Shown: positions 1 to 9,432 of the stretch, piece after piece
How positions within the stretch are numbered: position 1 is the first letter of the stretch
How the letters are laid out: each line of letters opens with the position of its first letter
Source of the DNA: Hydrogenothermaceae bacterium
Lineage (GTDB): Bacteria > Aquificota > Aquificia > Aquificales > Hydrogenothermaceae
Length of the DNA: 14,182 bases
Direction of reading: 5' to 3'
NCBI GenBank assembly: GCA_012961365.1
Contig: DTZN01000095.1
Coordinates: forward strand, 1-14,182
Notes under the pieces: generated by a model
Told to the model about the DNA's origin: nothing
The model's input: the letters and a program-made list of their open reading frames with translations, nothing else
Databases searched by the model: none
Program-made: the position numbers and the translations under genes

Positions 1-572
<572 letters not shown>

Positions 573-1197
573 ATGCAGTGTTTTTTGATTTAGATGGAAC
601 TTTGATAAACTCATCAAAAGATATAGCAATTTCGGCTAATTATGCACTAGAAAAACTTGGATTTCCTAAACTTAATGAAGAAGAAATTGTTAAGCATATA
701 GGATATGGCGGAGAAAATTTATTAAGAAATATTTTGCCTGTAAATGATGATAACATTTTAAAAAAAGCAGTAGAGATATTTAAAAAATATTATTTTTCAA
801 ATCCTGTTATCTATACCAAGCCTTATGAATTAATTCCAGAAATTTTAGAAAGCTTAAAAAAACAGGGTAAAAAAATCGCAGTAATAACAAACAAATATTA
901 TGATATATCAAAAGAAATACTAGAAAAACTAGATATATTTCAGTATATAGATTTACTTCTTGGAGGAGACAGTGTAAAAAATAAAAAACCTCATCCTGAA
1001 CCTGTTTTAAAAGCAATAGAAAGTTTAAATGTTAAAGTTCCTATTATTATTGGAGATAGTGAAACAGACATAAAATCAGGTAAAGATGCAGGTATAAAAA
1101 CTGTGCTTGTTGAATACGGATTTGGAAAAATAGACTTAGCAAAAAGTTTTAACCCTGATTTTATTGTTAAAAACACAAAAGAACTAAGAAAACTACT

Positions 1198-1416
1198 ATG
1201 CGAATAACAGTAAAAGTAAAACCAAAATCTAAAAAGGTTTCTATAAAAGAAATATCAGAAAATATGTATGAAGTAAAGTTAAAATCACCTCCAGAAAAAG
1301 GAAAAGCAAATGAGGAGCTTATAGAAATACTTTCTAAAGTTTTCAATAAGCCAAAGTCTAATATCAAACTAATAAAAGGACAAACATCAAGAGAAAAGCT
1401 AGTTGAAATTATTTGA
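1198..1416 (+). CDS. DUF167 (UPF0235/YggU) family small protein
   Basis: A complete 72-residue member of the DUF167/YggU family, whose function is not established. Typical features are the N-terminal strand ITVKVKPKSKK, the central signature LKSPPEKGKANEELIEILSK (residues 28-47) and the end IKLIKGQTSREKLVEI, which together give the known small alpha/beta fold. The ATG at 1198 lies inside the last codons of the HAD gene (10-nt overlap) with no strong Shine-Dalgarno, so translation is probably coupled to that gene. It appears to be the last gene of the operon beginning at or before eno; about 70 bases of AT-rich DNA with no clear hairpin follow. Confidence 0.88.
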   Translation: MRITVKVKPKSKKVSIKEISENMYEVKLKSPPEKGKANEELIEILSKVFNKPKSNIKLIKGQTSREKLVEII

Positions 1417-1487
1417 TTCTTTTAAACATACTAAAAATAGATTAAAATAAGGGCATTTAAATAAAACTTAGGATTCTTGTAAATAGA

Positions 1488-1973
1488 ATGGAATATAGAT
1501 TTTTAACAGAAAAGTTACAGAAAAAAATAAAAAGCATACAAAATAAATATTTAGTAAAAGAACAAGCTATCATACCATCTTTACATCTAATACAAGAAAC
1601 TTATAGAGATATACCCCACGAAGCACTAAAAGAGCTATCCCATTTTCTTCAGATTCCGCTTGCAGATATAGAAGGAATAGTTTCCTTTTATGACATGTTT
1701 AGATTTAAGAAAAATGCAAAAAATCATATTAGATTATGTAGAAACTTACCTTGCCATTTGGGAGGAAGTAGAGAACTTCTTAAAATGTTAGAAAAACTTA
1801 CAGGAGCAAAAGCGCAAGGGAGTAGTCAAGATGGTAAATGGTATATAGAGCTTGTTGAATGTATTGGAAGTTGTGCAATTGCTCCTTCTTTTCTAATAAA
1901 TTATGACCTGTATGATGGAAGTAAAATAAAAAATGAAGAAGATTTAAAAAAGATACTTGAAAAATACGACTAA
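1488..1973 (+). CDS. nuoE: NADH-quinone oxidoreductase subunit E (complex I, [2Fe-2S])
   Basis: A 161-residue thioredoxin-fold [2Fe-2S] subunit of the NADH-dehydrogenase module of respiratory complex I. The cluster ligands are visible as C84-x4-C89 (LCRNLPC) and C125-x3-C129 (ECIGSC), the usual NuoE spacing. The N-terminal helical region contains the typical IPSLHLIQE and ADIEGIVSFYDMF (residues 59-71). Length matches the family. The ATG at 1488 has a TAGGAT-like ribosome site 13 nt upstream. The nuoF start lies 14 nt after the stop, so the two are translated from one message. NuoE and NuoF together bind FMN and two iron-sulfur clusters and oxidise NADH on the cytoplasmic side. Confidence 0.95.
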   Translation: MEYRFLTEKLQKKIKSIQNKYLVKEQAIIPSLHLIQETYRDIPHEALKELSHFLQIPLADIEGIVSFYDMFRFKKNAKNHIRLCRNLPCHLGGSRELLKMLEKLTGAKAQGSSQDGKWYIELVECIGSCAIAPSFLINYDLYDGSKIKNEEDLKKILEKYD

Positions 1974-1987
1974 CTTGGTGAGGTTAG

Positions 1988-3274
1988 ATGAATATAAGAG
2001 ATAAAATTCCACATTTACCGGAAATTTATGTTGATAGTAATATAAATCTTCTTTTAAAAAGAGCAAAAGAAAACAGAACTGTAAATATAGAAGAATATGA
2101 AACAACAGGAGGATATTCTGCTTTAAGGAAGGTATTAGAAAGATTTTCGCCAGATGATATTATAACCTTAGTAGAAGAAAGTACTCTTAGAGGTAGAGGT
2201 GGAGCTGGGTTCCCAACAGGAAAAAAATGGAGGTTTGCTGTAGCAAATCCAAAGCCAAGATATTTGATATGTAATGCTGATGAATCAGAACCGGGGACAT
2301 TCAAAGATAGAATTATAATAGAAAGGGACCCGCATCTTTTAATAGAGGGAATGATAATTTCTGCTTATGCAATTGGAGCAGAAAAAGGATTTATATATAT
2401 AAGAGGAGAATATCCTGCTGGGTATATGATTTTAGAAAATGCTATAGAAGAAGCATATAAAAAAGGTTATTTAGGTAAAAATATTTTAGGAAGTGATTTT
2501 TCTTTTGATTTACATGTTTATAGAGGTGCAGGTGCTTATATTTGTGGAGAAGAAACTGCATTAATAGAAAGTTTAGAAGGAAAACGAGGTCATCCAAGGT
2601 TAAAACCCCCTTATCCACCACAATATGGGCTTTTTGGAAGACCTACCGTTGTAAATAATGTTGAAACGTTATCAAATATTCCAATTATAGTAACCTACGA
2701 ACAGTATTTTATGCATATAGGTCCCCCTGGATATTATGGTCCTAAGTTGTTTCCTGTTAGTGGAAAAGTTAGAAGACCCGGAGTCTATGAATCTACAATG
2801 GATATAACTTTAGAAGAGCTTATAGATATGGCAGGAGGGGCAATAGGAACACCGAAAGCTGTATTTTCAGGAGCATTGGGGGTTTACCACTATTCAGAAT
2901 TTAATATTCCAATGGATTACTCACCTAGAGGTTTTGGGGGAACAGGAACCACAATTGTTTTAAATGAAGAAGATTGTATAATCGATTCCCTCATTGTAAT
3001 AGCAAATTTTTTCCATCATGAAAGTTGTGGTAAATGTACTCCTTGTAGAATTGGAACCTATGAACAATACAACATAATAAAAAAGTTCCAAGAAGGAAAA
3101 GCAACAGAAAAAGATATAAAACTACTACAGCATTTAGGTAAAAATATTCCTATTGGTTCCATATGTGGTTTAGGTTATTCTGCACCAAATGCAATAATGG
3201 ATGCATTGAGAAAATTTAGAGATGAGTTTGAAGCACATATAAAAAGAGAATGTCCAGCAGGAGTATGTTTTTAA
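1988..3274 (+). CDS. nuoF: NADH-quinone oxidoreductase subunit F (complex I, FMN and NADH site)
   Basis: A 428-residue flavoprotein subunit of complex I that takes hydride from NADH onto FMN and passes electrons to its 4Fe-4S cluster N3. Visible motifs in order: the glycine-rich loop LRGRGGAGFPTGKKW (67-81), the CNADESEPGTFKDR segment (95-108), RGAGAYICGEETALIESLEG (179-198), and the N3 ligands ESCGKCTPC with C347, C350 and C353 plus C393 in SICGLG. The segment KLFPVSGKVRRPGVYE and the end DIPMDYSP-GFGGTGT style region match, from memory, Aquifex aeolicus NuoF closely. The ATG has a strong GGTGAGG ribosome site 4 nt upstream. No nuoG follows; the next gene is an exported TPR protein, so this NADH module is physically separated from the other complex I genes. 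Confidence 0.96.
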   Translation: MNIRDKIPHLPEIYVDSNINLLLKRAKENRTVNIEEYETTGGYSALRKVLERFSPDDIITLVEESTLRGRGGAGFPTGKKWRFAVANPKPRYLICNADESEPGTFKDRIIIERDPHLLIEGMIISAYAIGAEKGFIYIRGEYPAGYMILENAIEEAYKKGYLGKNILGSDFSFDLHVYRGAGAYICGEETALIESLEGKRGHPRLKPPYPPQYGLFGRPTVVNNVETLSNIPIIVTYEQYFMHIGPPGYYGPKLFPVSGKVRRPGVYESTMDITLEELIDMAGGAIGTPKAVFSGALGVYHYSEFNIPMDYSPRGFGGTGTTIVLNEEDCIIDSLIVIANFFHHESCGKCTPCRIGTYEQYNIIKKFQEGKATEKDIKLLQHLGKNIPIGSICGLGYSAPNAIMDALRKFRDEFEAHIKRECPAGVCF

Positions 3275-4423
3275 ATGAAAAAGGTTATATATATGCTCCT
3301 TTTTTTGTCTTTTTTTGCTTTTTCTAATGAAAAAAATGATGAAAAATTAAAAAAACTCTTAACAATCATACAAGGAAGTTTTAATGACAAAGTTTATACA
3401 ATTACAATTCAAAAAGCCAAAGAGTATTTAAAACTTGCTCCTGAAAATGATAAATATAGAGAAAAAGTAGCTAAAATACTTGTCTATAGCTTTGTAAAAT
3501 CTAAAAACTATAACATAGAAGATATAATTTCTTTAATAGAAAAACTAAAATTATCTAAAGATACAAAGATATACATTTATTCGGTCTTATTAAAAGAAGC
3601 CAAAAATAACAAAATAAAAAAAACTTTACTTTTGAAGTTATATTCTTTGACAAAAAACAAAAAATTCCTTATAAAATTAGCATCAATCCTTTACAAAGAA
3701 AAAAATTATTCAGAAATTTTAAAACTTCCTGATATAAAAGAGATAAATTTATATAAGGTAATAGCTTTTTACAAACAAAAAAAATACAAAGAGCTTGTTA
3801 ACTTCACAGAAAAAATGTCTAAATTTCCACCAGAAAACAAAGATGAGGTTTTATATTACAGGGGACTTGCTTTAATTAAAATTGGTAAGAAAGAAAAAGG
3901 AATAAAAACATTAGAGGCAATAACATTTAAAACACCCAAAATTATAAAATACATAGCAAATTATTATTTGAAGAATGGTAAGTATATATTTGCCGAGAAA
4001 TATCTTAAGATGCTCTACTTAGAAGAAAAAGAAAGAGAATTTGCTCTATTTTATTTAGGTTATGTAAATGAAAAACAAAAGGATTATCAAAAAGCATATG
4101 AGTATTATAAAAAACTACTTAATGCAAAAAACGAAAAATATAAAAAACTTGCAATGCAAAGAATTATATATCTTAAATCTTTAGGTAAACTTCCCAAGGA
4201 AAAACTGTATTCAATAAGAGTTGTTCTTTATAAAAATATAGATAAAGCAAAAAGATTTATAAAAAACAAAAAATTAGATGAATGTTTTGTTTATCCATAT
4301 AAAAAACTTATAGGTGTATACTGTGGAATTTTCTATGATAAAGAAGTAGCTAAAGTTGAGAAAGAAAAACTAAAAAACAAGCTAAAAATAAAAGATATTG
4401 TTATCCAGAGATTAGAAATTTAA
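3275..4423 (+). CDS. Exported TPR-like repeat protein with SPOR-like C-terminus
   Basis: A 382-residue, very Lys-rich protein beginning immediately after the nuoF TAA; AGGAG near 3256 inside nuoF can serve as its ribosome site. Residues 1-17 (MKKVIYMLLFLSFFAFS) are a signal peptide, probably cleaved before NEK, placing the protein in the periplasm. About residues 30-305 are helical pairs of TPR type, clearest at 190-215 (YYRGLALIKIGKKEKGIKTL), 224-250 and 257-285 (LGYVNEKQKDYQKAYEYYKK). Residues about 311-378 look like a SPOR peptidoglycan-binding fold: strand YSIRVVLY, a helix, then GVYCGIFYDKEVAKVEKEKL and a final strand, with C337 and C350 close together. It may scaffold cell-envelope or division complexes; no specific function is recognised. 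Its last bases overlap the convergent uracil-DNA glycosylase gene. Confidence 0.72.
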   Translation: MKKVIYMLLFLSFFAFSNEKNDEKLKKLLTIIQGSFNDKVYTITIQKAKEYLKLAPENDKYREKVAKILVYSFVKSKNYNIEDIISLIEKLKLSKDTKIYIYSVLLKEAKNNKIKKTLLLKLYSLTKNKKFLIKLASILYKEKNYSEILKLPDIKEINLYKVIAFYKQKKYKELVNFTEKMSKFPPENKDEVLYYRGLALIKIGKKEKGIKTLEAITFKTPKIIKYIANYYLKNGKYIFAEKYLKMLYLEEKEREFALFYLGYVNEKQKDYQKAYEYYKKLLNAKNEKYKKLAMQRIIYLKSLGKLPKEKLYSIRVVLYKNIDKAKRFIKNKKLDECFVYPYKKLIGVYCGIFYDKEVAKVEKEKLKNKLKIKDIVIQRLEI

Positions 4424-5079
4424 TCATTTTCATAAGCAGTCTCAATAGCTATTTTTATATCATTAAAAAGAGTAGGCTGTGCATTTGGATTTCTTAAAAC
4501 ATAAGCAGGATGGTATGTAAGTATTAAAATTTTATCCTTCCATATTATCTTTTGTCCTCTTTCTTTTGTTATAGCAACATTTCTATGTAGAAAAGCTCTA
4601 GCTGCTGCTGCTCCTAATAAGCATATAACCTTTGGATTTATTATCTCTATTTGCTTTTCTAAAAATGGAAAGCAGGCTTCTTGTTCTTCTAATGTTGGGG
4701 TTCTATTTCCAGGGGGTCTACATTTGTTTACATTTGCTATATAAAATTCTTCTCTTTTATGTCCTGCTTCCTCTATTAGTTTGGTTAGAAGTTTTCCTGC
4801 TCTCCCTACAAAAGGTCTTCCTTGCTTATCTTCATCTGCTCCTGGGGCTTCTCCAACAAACATTAAAACAGCATTAGGGTTTCCTTCTCCTAAAACAGGT
4901 TGAATTCTGTTTTTATATAATTCACATTTTGTGCATTGTTTAACTTCTTTTTCTATTTCTTTTAATTGGTCAATTTTTCTTTTTAGAATTTCCTCGTTTT
5001 CCATAAAATCTCCTTCTATAAAAACCTCATCAAAGCCAAGTTCTTTTAATATTTTTAAATGTCTTTTTATTTCGTCCAA
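4420..5079 (-). CDS. Family 4 (4Fe-4S) uracil-DNA glycosylase
   Basis: A 219-residue thermophile-type uracil-DNA glycosylase that removes uracil from DNA, here presumably from heat-induced cytosine deamination. Numbering from the TTG at 5079: cluster cysteines C49-x2-C52, C120 (NKCRPPGNR) and C136; motif 1 [10 protein letters not shown] (about 75-84) with the family 4 GEAPG; motif 2 HPAYVLRN (190-197). The longest reading frame starts at a TTG at 5097, but AAAGGAG lies at 5092-5086, inside that frame and 6 nt before the next TTG at 5079, so 5079 is the better start. The stop overlaps the stop of the convergent TPR gene by 4 nt. The function is secure from motifs; the start is an inference. 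Confidence 0.92.
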   Translation of the reverse strand: MDEIKRHLKILKELGFDEVFIEGDFMENEEILKRKIDQLKEIEKEVKQCTKCELYKNRIQPVLGEGNPNAVLMFVGEAPGADEDKQGRPFVGRAGKLLTKLIEEAGHKREEFYIANVNKCRPPGNRTPTLEEQEACFPFLEKQIEIINPKVICLLGAAAARAFLHRNVAITKERGQKIIWKDKILILTYHPAYVLRNPNAQPTLFNDIKIAIETAYEND

Positions 5080-5085
5080 TACAAA

Positions 5086-5092
5086 CTCCTTT
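5086..5092 (-). promoter_or_regulatory. Ribosome binding site deciding the udg start
   Basis: On the minus strand AAAGGAG occupies 5092-5086, followed by six bases and TTG at 5079-5077. An initiator at 5097, upstream of this site, has no comparable signal. It is the reason for choosing the shorter glycosylase start. Confidence 0.65.
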
Positions 5093-5097
5093 ACCAA

Positions 5098-5126
5098 TTG
5101 ATAAAATCAGTTTAAATTTATATTTA
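5098..5126 (+). promoter_or_regulatory. Candidate sigma-70 promoter of the SPFH gene
   Basis: TTGATA at 5098-5103 and TATTTA at 5121-5126 are separated by exactly 17 bases. This sits in the 71-base gap between the divergent udg and SPFH starts and would give a short leader of about 20 bases that includes the GGGGGA ribosome site at 5141-5146. AT-rich DNA produces such matches by chance, so this is a candidate only. Confidence 0.4.
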
Positions 5127-5150
5127 ACAAATTGCAACAAGGGGGAAAAG

Positions 5151-5906
5151 ATGGGAATTTCAACAATAGTTCTAGCAATTTTAATAATCCTGTTTATATC
5201 ATCTGCAATAAAGGTACTTCCTGAGTATGAAAGAGGGGTAATATTTCGTTTAGGTCGTGTAATTGGTGCAAAGGGACCAGGGCTCATAATATTAATTCCA
5301 TTTATAGATAAAATGGTTAGAGTTTCTTTAAGAGTTGTTACTTTAGATGTTCCTACTCAAGATGTGATTACTAAGGATAATGTTTCTGTTAAAGTAGATG
5401 CCGTTGTTTATTTTAAGGTGGTTGATCCTGTTAAAGCAATAGTAAATGTTGAAGATTACATATATGCCACTTCTCAAATATCTCAAACTACGTTAAGGAG
5501 CATATGTGGTCAGGAAGAGTTAGATGGTTTGTTATCAAAAAGAGAAGAAATTAATCTTAAACTGCAAGAAGTAATTGATAAAGAAACGGATGCATGGGGA
5601 GTAAAAGTTATAGCTGTAGAGTTAAAAAGAATAGATTTACCTGATAATTTGGTTAAGGCTATGGCACGACAGGCAGAAGCTGAAAGAGAAAGAAGGGCTA
5701 AAATAATAGCAGCAGAAGCAGAATACCAAGCAGCGGAAAAATTACTACAGGCCGCAGAAATGCTTGCAAAAAATCCAATATCTATACAATTAAGATATTT
5801 AGAAACTTTATCAACTATTGGACATCAAAATGCAAAAACTATTGTTTTTCCATTTCCTACAGAATTATTAGAAATTTTGAAAGATAGAAAAAATAAAGAA
5901 AATTAA
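5151..5906 (+). CDS. Stomatin-like SPFH/band 7 (slipin) membrane protein
   Basis: A 251-residue slipin: a membrane-anchored SPFH protein that oligomerises into large rings or cages on the membrane and influences local proteases, lipids or transporters. Residues 3-20 are an N-terminal hydrophobic hairpin or helix. The SPFH domain spans about 22-180, with the slipin signatures [11 protein letters not shown] (26-36), [12 protein letters not shown] (42-53) and [25 protein letters not shown] strands (67-87). Residues about 170-205 are an Ala/Glu-rich coiled coil, followed by an ILE-type C-terminal segment ending in a charged tail. The ATG at 5151 has GGGGGA close upstream. Slipins often sit beside an NfeD-like protein gene; none is adjacent here. 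It is monocistronic, flanked by a promoter candidate and a terminator. Confidence 0.92.
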   Translation: MGISTIVLAILIILFISSAIKVLPEYERGVIFRLGRVIGAKGPGLIILIPFIDKMVRVSLRVVTLDVPTQDVITKDNVSVKVDAVVYFKVVDPVKAIVNVEDYIYATSQISQTTLRSICGQEELDGLLSKREEINLKLQEVIDKETDAWGVKVIAVELKRIDLPDNLVKAMARQAEAERERRAKIIAAEAEYQAAEKLLQAAEMLAKNPISIQLRYLETLSTIGHQNAKTIVFPFPTELLEILKDRKNKEN

Positions 5907-5968
5907 CTCTATGTTGAATATGATTCTCTAAACTTTTGTATTTTTTTGTTCTTTTGCTTGCTCTTTAC

Positions 5969-6001
5969 AGGGAGTTTGTGAAATTCCTCCCTCTATTTTT
6001 T
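5969..6001 (+). terminator. Intrinsic terminator after the SPFH gene
   Basis: AGGGAG (5969-5974) pairs perfectly with CTCCCT (5987-5992); the 12-base interior can add TTT/AAA pairs closing a GTG loop. It is followed by CTATTTTTTAT, giving a U-run on the plus-strand transcript only. It lies 62 bases after the SPFH stop. The minus-strand transcript of tgt would cross the same hairpin but without a U-tract, so it probably serves only the SPFH gene. Confidence 0.75.
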
Positions 6002-6060
6002 ATCTCAACAAATTTCTGAAGTATTCCTTTTAAAAGTCGGTATAAATATAAAAATTTTTT

Positions 6061-7215
<1,155 letters not shown>

Positions 7216-7229
7216 TTAAACACTACATA

Positions 7230-7235
7230 ATTATA
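7230..7235 (-). promoter_or_regulatory. Candidate -10 element for tgt
   Basis: A perfect TATAAT reads on the minus strand from 7235 to 7230 and would start transcription near 7223, about 28 bases before the CTG. No good -35 lies at 16-18 bases upstream (the DNA there is the first codons of the divergent CPBP gene), so support is partial. Confidence 0.4.
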
Positions 7236-7240
7236 TTAAA

Positions 7241-7762
7241 ATGGATAAAATGAAGGTGGCTCTTTTACTTTATAGCTTGCTTGTTTTAGGAATATTATTA
7301 ACAAAACTAAATTATATTTTTTATCCTTTTGTAGCTATTATTTTACTTTCTCCTTTACTTTTTTATTCAATTGATGAACTGGGGTTATTAAAAAATATAA
7401 AAAAAGGGATACTTTACGGACTTTTAATATCAGTGGTTTATTTCCCTTTTATATATGATAAAATAGAAATAACCATACTTTCTCAAGTTCCCCAAGTTTT
7501 TGCAGAGGAAATATTTTTTAGAGGGTATTTGCAAACAATTTTCGAAGATAAATTTCCCTCACATAAAGCTATATTTATTGTTTCCTTAATGTTTTGCATT
7601 CCCCATATTATTTTGTTTCCAAGTATAGTTTCTGCTTTGACTTTTCTTCCTTCTTTAATATTTGGGTATTTGTTTTATATCACCCGTTCAATATATACTT
7701 CTTCTATTTTTCACTTTTTCTCCAATATTTTTTATATATACATAGGGCAAAAAATTCTTTAA
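7241..7762 (+). CDS. CPBP-family intramembrane glutamic endopeptidase
   Basis: A 173-residue polytopic membrane protein of the CPBP (CAAX protease / bacteriocin-processing, Abi) family. Motif 1 is EE-x3-R within FAEEIFFRGYLQ (E89, E90, R94), motif 2 is FCIPH with H122, and motif 3 is HFFSN with H158 and N162. Hydrophobic helices are near residues 6-20, 25-42, 57-71, 109-127, 129-147 and 155-169. The family cleaves substrates within the membrane; prokaryotic substrates are mostly unknown and none is suggested by the neighbours. It is shorter than many members but holds all catalytic motifs. The start is uncertain: neither the ATG at 7241 nor that at 7250 has a Shine-Dalgarno. It is divergent from tgt and precedes the cyd promoter, so it is probably a single-gene unit. 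Confidence 0.82.
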   Translation: MDKMKVALLLYSLLVLGILLTKLNYIFYPFVAIILLSPLLFYSIDELGLLKNIKKGILYGLLISVVYFPFIYDKIEITILSQVPQVFAEEIFFRGYLQTIFEDKFPSHKAIFIVSLMFCIPHIILFPSIVSALTFLPSLIFGYLFYITRSIYTSSIFHFFSNIFYIYIGQKIL

Positions 7763-7778
7763 GAAAGTCTAGAATTGA

Positions 7779-7807
7779 TTGACAAAAATTCCTATTTTTT
7801 TTATATT
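7779..7807 (+). promoter_or_regulatory. Sigma-70 promoter of the cyd operon
   Basis: A perfect -35 hexamer TTGACA (7779-7784) and TATATT (7802-7807) are separated by exactly 17 bases that include a run of eight T. Predicted start of transcription is near 7813-7815, leaving a leader of about 60 bases with GGAGG at 7861-7865 before the cydA ATG. This is the best promoter match in the window. Confidence 0.8.
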
Positions 7808-7812
7808 ATCAA

Positions 7813-7840
7813 CTTAGTTAGTTAGCACTAACTAATTAAG
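7813..7840 (+). promoter_or_regulatory. 28-bp palindromic operator candidate at the cyd transcription start
   Basis: The core TTAGTTAG-CA-CTAACTAA (7818-7835) is a perfect inverted repeat; with one mismatch (7817/7836) the arms extend to 13 bases each, from C7813 to G7840. It lies directly after the -10 hexamer, covering the predicted +1 to about +27, where a dimeric repressor (for example TetR or MarR type) would block initiation or clearance. In RNA the mismatch becomes a G-U pair, so a 5' hairpin is an alternative role. No regulator gene is adjacent. Confidence 0.65.
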
Positions 7841-7873
7841 AGTTGAAAGACTAAAATATTGGAGGTTTGAAAG

Positions 7874-9430
7874 ATGGAGTTAGATACTCTAACCCTTTCT
7901 AGGTGGCAGTTTGGACTTACAGCGTTTTTTCATTTTATTTATGTACCTTTAACTATCGGTTTAGGGTTTATTATTGCCTTAATGAAAACTGTCTATCTAA
8001 AAACAGGCAATAAGCATTATGATGACCTTTCTATGTTTTTTATGAAATTGTTTGCTATAAACTTTGCTTTAGGTGTTGCAACTGGTTTAACAATGGAATT
8101 TGAATTTGGAACAAACTGGTCTGAATATTCAAAATTTGTTGGAGATATTTTTGGAGCTCCACTGGCTTTAGAAGGTTTAAGTGCTTTCTTCCTTGAGTCA
8201 ACGTTTATGGGATTATTCTTATTTGGTAGAAATAGAGTATCAGATAAAGTTCATACTTTCTCTGCATGGATGGTAGCAATAGGTGGAACTTTATCTGCAC
8301 TATGGATATTAATTGCAAACTCATGGCAACAAACTCCAGCAGGATACAAAATAGTTGAAACTCCCCAAGGATATAAAGCAGAGCTTACAAACTTTTGGGA
8401 GGCAGTTGTAAACCATTCTACTCTGTATAGATTTTTACACACTGTAGATGGAGCATTTATAACAGCTGGTATTTTCGTAATGGGAGTTTTAGCGTTTTAT
8501 TTAATAAAAAGAAGATATGTTGAATTTGCAAAAACAGGTTTTAAATTTGCTGCTATTTTTACAATCTTTGCAACAATCGCTCAAGTTATTATTGGGGATT
8601 TTCATGGATATGAAGTTGCACAACACCAGCCTTTAAAACTTGCTATGGTAGAAGGTAAGTTTGAAAGCGAGAAATGTGCATCCTTAGACTTATTTGGAAT
8701 AATAGACCAAGAAAATAAAAGTTCAAGAATGCTTGTAAAGATACCTTGTTTGTTAAGTTTTCTCTCTTATCACGACTTTAATGCTGAAGTTAAAGGAGTT
8801 ATTCCATTAATTGAAGAATACCAAAAACTTTCTAAAGAATATGAAAGTAAAATCCCAATTTTAGAGCAAAAATTAGCTCAAGCTAAAACAAAAGAAGAAA
8901 AAGAACAAATAAGAAGTCAATTAGCAGAAGCAAAAGTTAAAGCTCACGCTTATAACATTACTTATGAAGATTTACCATCTATTCCTTTAGTGTTTACAAC
9001 ATTCCACTTAATGGTTTATTTAGGATTTTACTTTGTATTACTTGCATTAGTGGCTTTCTGGAAAATCAAAAAGGGAACACTGGAAAAAAGCAAAGGTTTC
9101 TTATGGATACTTGTTTTATCAATACCTCTTCCTTATTTGGCAAACTTACTTGGATGGATTTCTGCTGAAGTAGGAAGACAGCCTTGGATTGTTCAAGGAA
9201 TGTTATTAACTAAAGATGGTGTTTCTATAGTTCCTGCTTCGCAAGTAGCATTATCTATAGGCGTGTTTACATTGATTTATACTGCATTTTTCATAGTATT
9301 TCTTTATCTAATGTTTAAAACAATAGGTAAAGGTCCTAATATAACTCAAAACTATACGCAAACAGCTCCTCCTACTAATCCTAATCCCTCATTTACAACT
9401 ACTTTTTCAAAAACTAAGGAGGTGAAATAA
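7874..9430 (+). CDS. cydA: Cytochrome bd quinol oxidase subunit I
   Basis: A 518-residue haem-binding subunit of the bd-type terminal oxidase, which oxidises quinol and reduces O2 to water at the membrane. Haem ligands by family analogy: H20 (high-spin haem), H189 and M380 (b558). Also conserved are E100 and E108 in LALEGLSAFFLESTF (97-111), the quinol-site region GDFHGYEVAQHQPLKLAMVEG (241-261) with K255 and E260, and GWISAEVGRQPW (427-438). About nine membrane helices are visible. The H189-M380 distance of 191 residues is near that of the long-Q-loop type (207 in E. coli), but residues about 311-358 of the loop are a Lys/Glu/Leu heptad stretch rather than ordinary loop. The C-terminal tail (490-518) is Thr/Pro/Asn-rich. 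GGAGG precedes the ATG; first gene of the operon. Confidence 0.96.
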   Translation: MELDTLTLSRWQFGLTAFFHFIYVPLTIGLGFIIALMKTVYLKTGNKHYDDLSMFFMKLFAINFALGVATGLTMEFEFGTNWSEYSKFVGDIFGAPLALEGLSAFFLESTFMGLFLFGRNRVSDKVHTFSAWMVAIGGTLSALWILIANSWQQTPAGYKIVETPQGYKAELTNFWEAVVNHSTLYRFLHTVDGAFITAGIFVMGVLAFYLIKRRYVEFAKTGFKFAAIFTIFATIAQVIIGDFHGYEVAQHQPLKLAMVEGKFESEKCASLDLFGIIDQENKSSRMLVKIPCLLSFLSYHDFNAEVKGVIPLIEEYQKLSKEYESKIPILEQKLAQAKTKEEKEQIRSQLAEAKVKAHAYNITYEDLPSIPLVFTTFHLMVYLGFYFVLLALVAFWKIKKGTLEKSKGFLWILVLSIPLPYLANLLGWISAEVGRQPWIVQGMLLTKDGVSIVPASQVALSIGVFTLIYTAFFIVFLYLMFKTIGKGPNITQNYTQTAPPTNPNPSFTTTFSKTKEVK

Positions 9431-9432
9431 TC

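Noticed and set aside
1417..1487. Possible promoter for nuoE (TAAAAT at 1443-1448)
   Set aside because: The -35 position holds only TTTTAA and the whole gap is AT-rich, so the match is no better than chance. A promoter probably lies here, but I cannot place it.
2026..2304. Minus-strand 92-codon frame opposite nuoF
   Set aside because: Lies opposite the strongly conserved NADH-binding region of nuoF and has no features of its own.
4632..4877. Plus-strand 81-codon frame opposite the glycosylase gene
   Set aside because: Leu/Phe-rich shadow of the highly conserved minus-strand glycosylase; no ribosome site or family likeness.
6027..6036. CTTTTAAAAG palindrome downstream of tgt
   Set aside because: Ten bases of A/T-dominated palindrome is expected by chance in this composition, and it has no terminator U-run.
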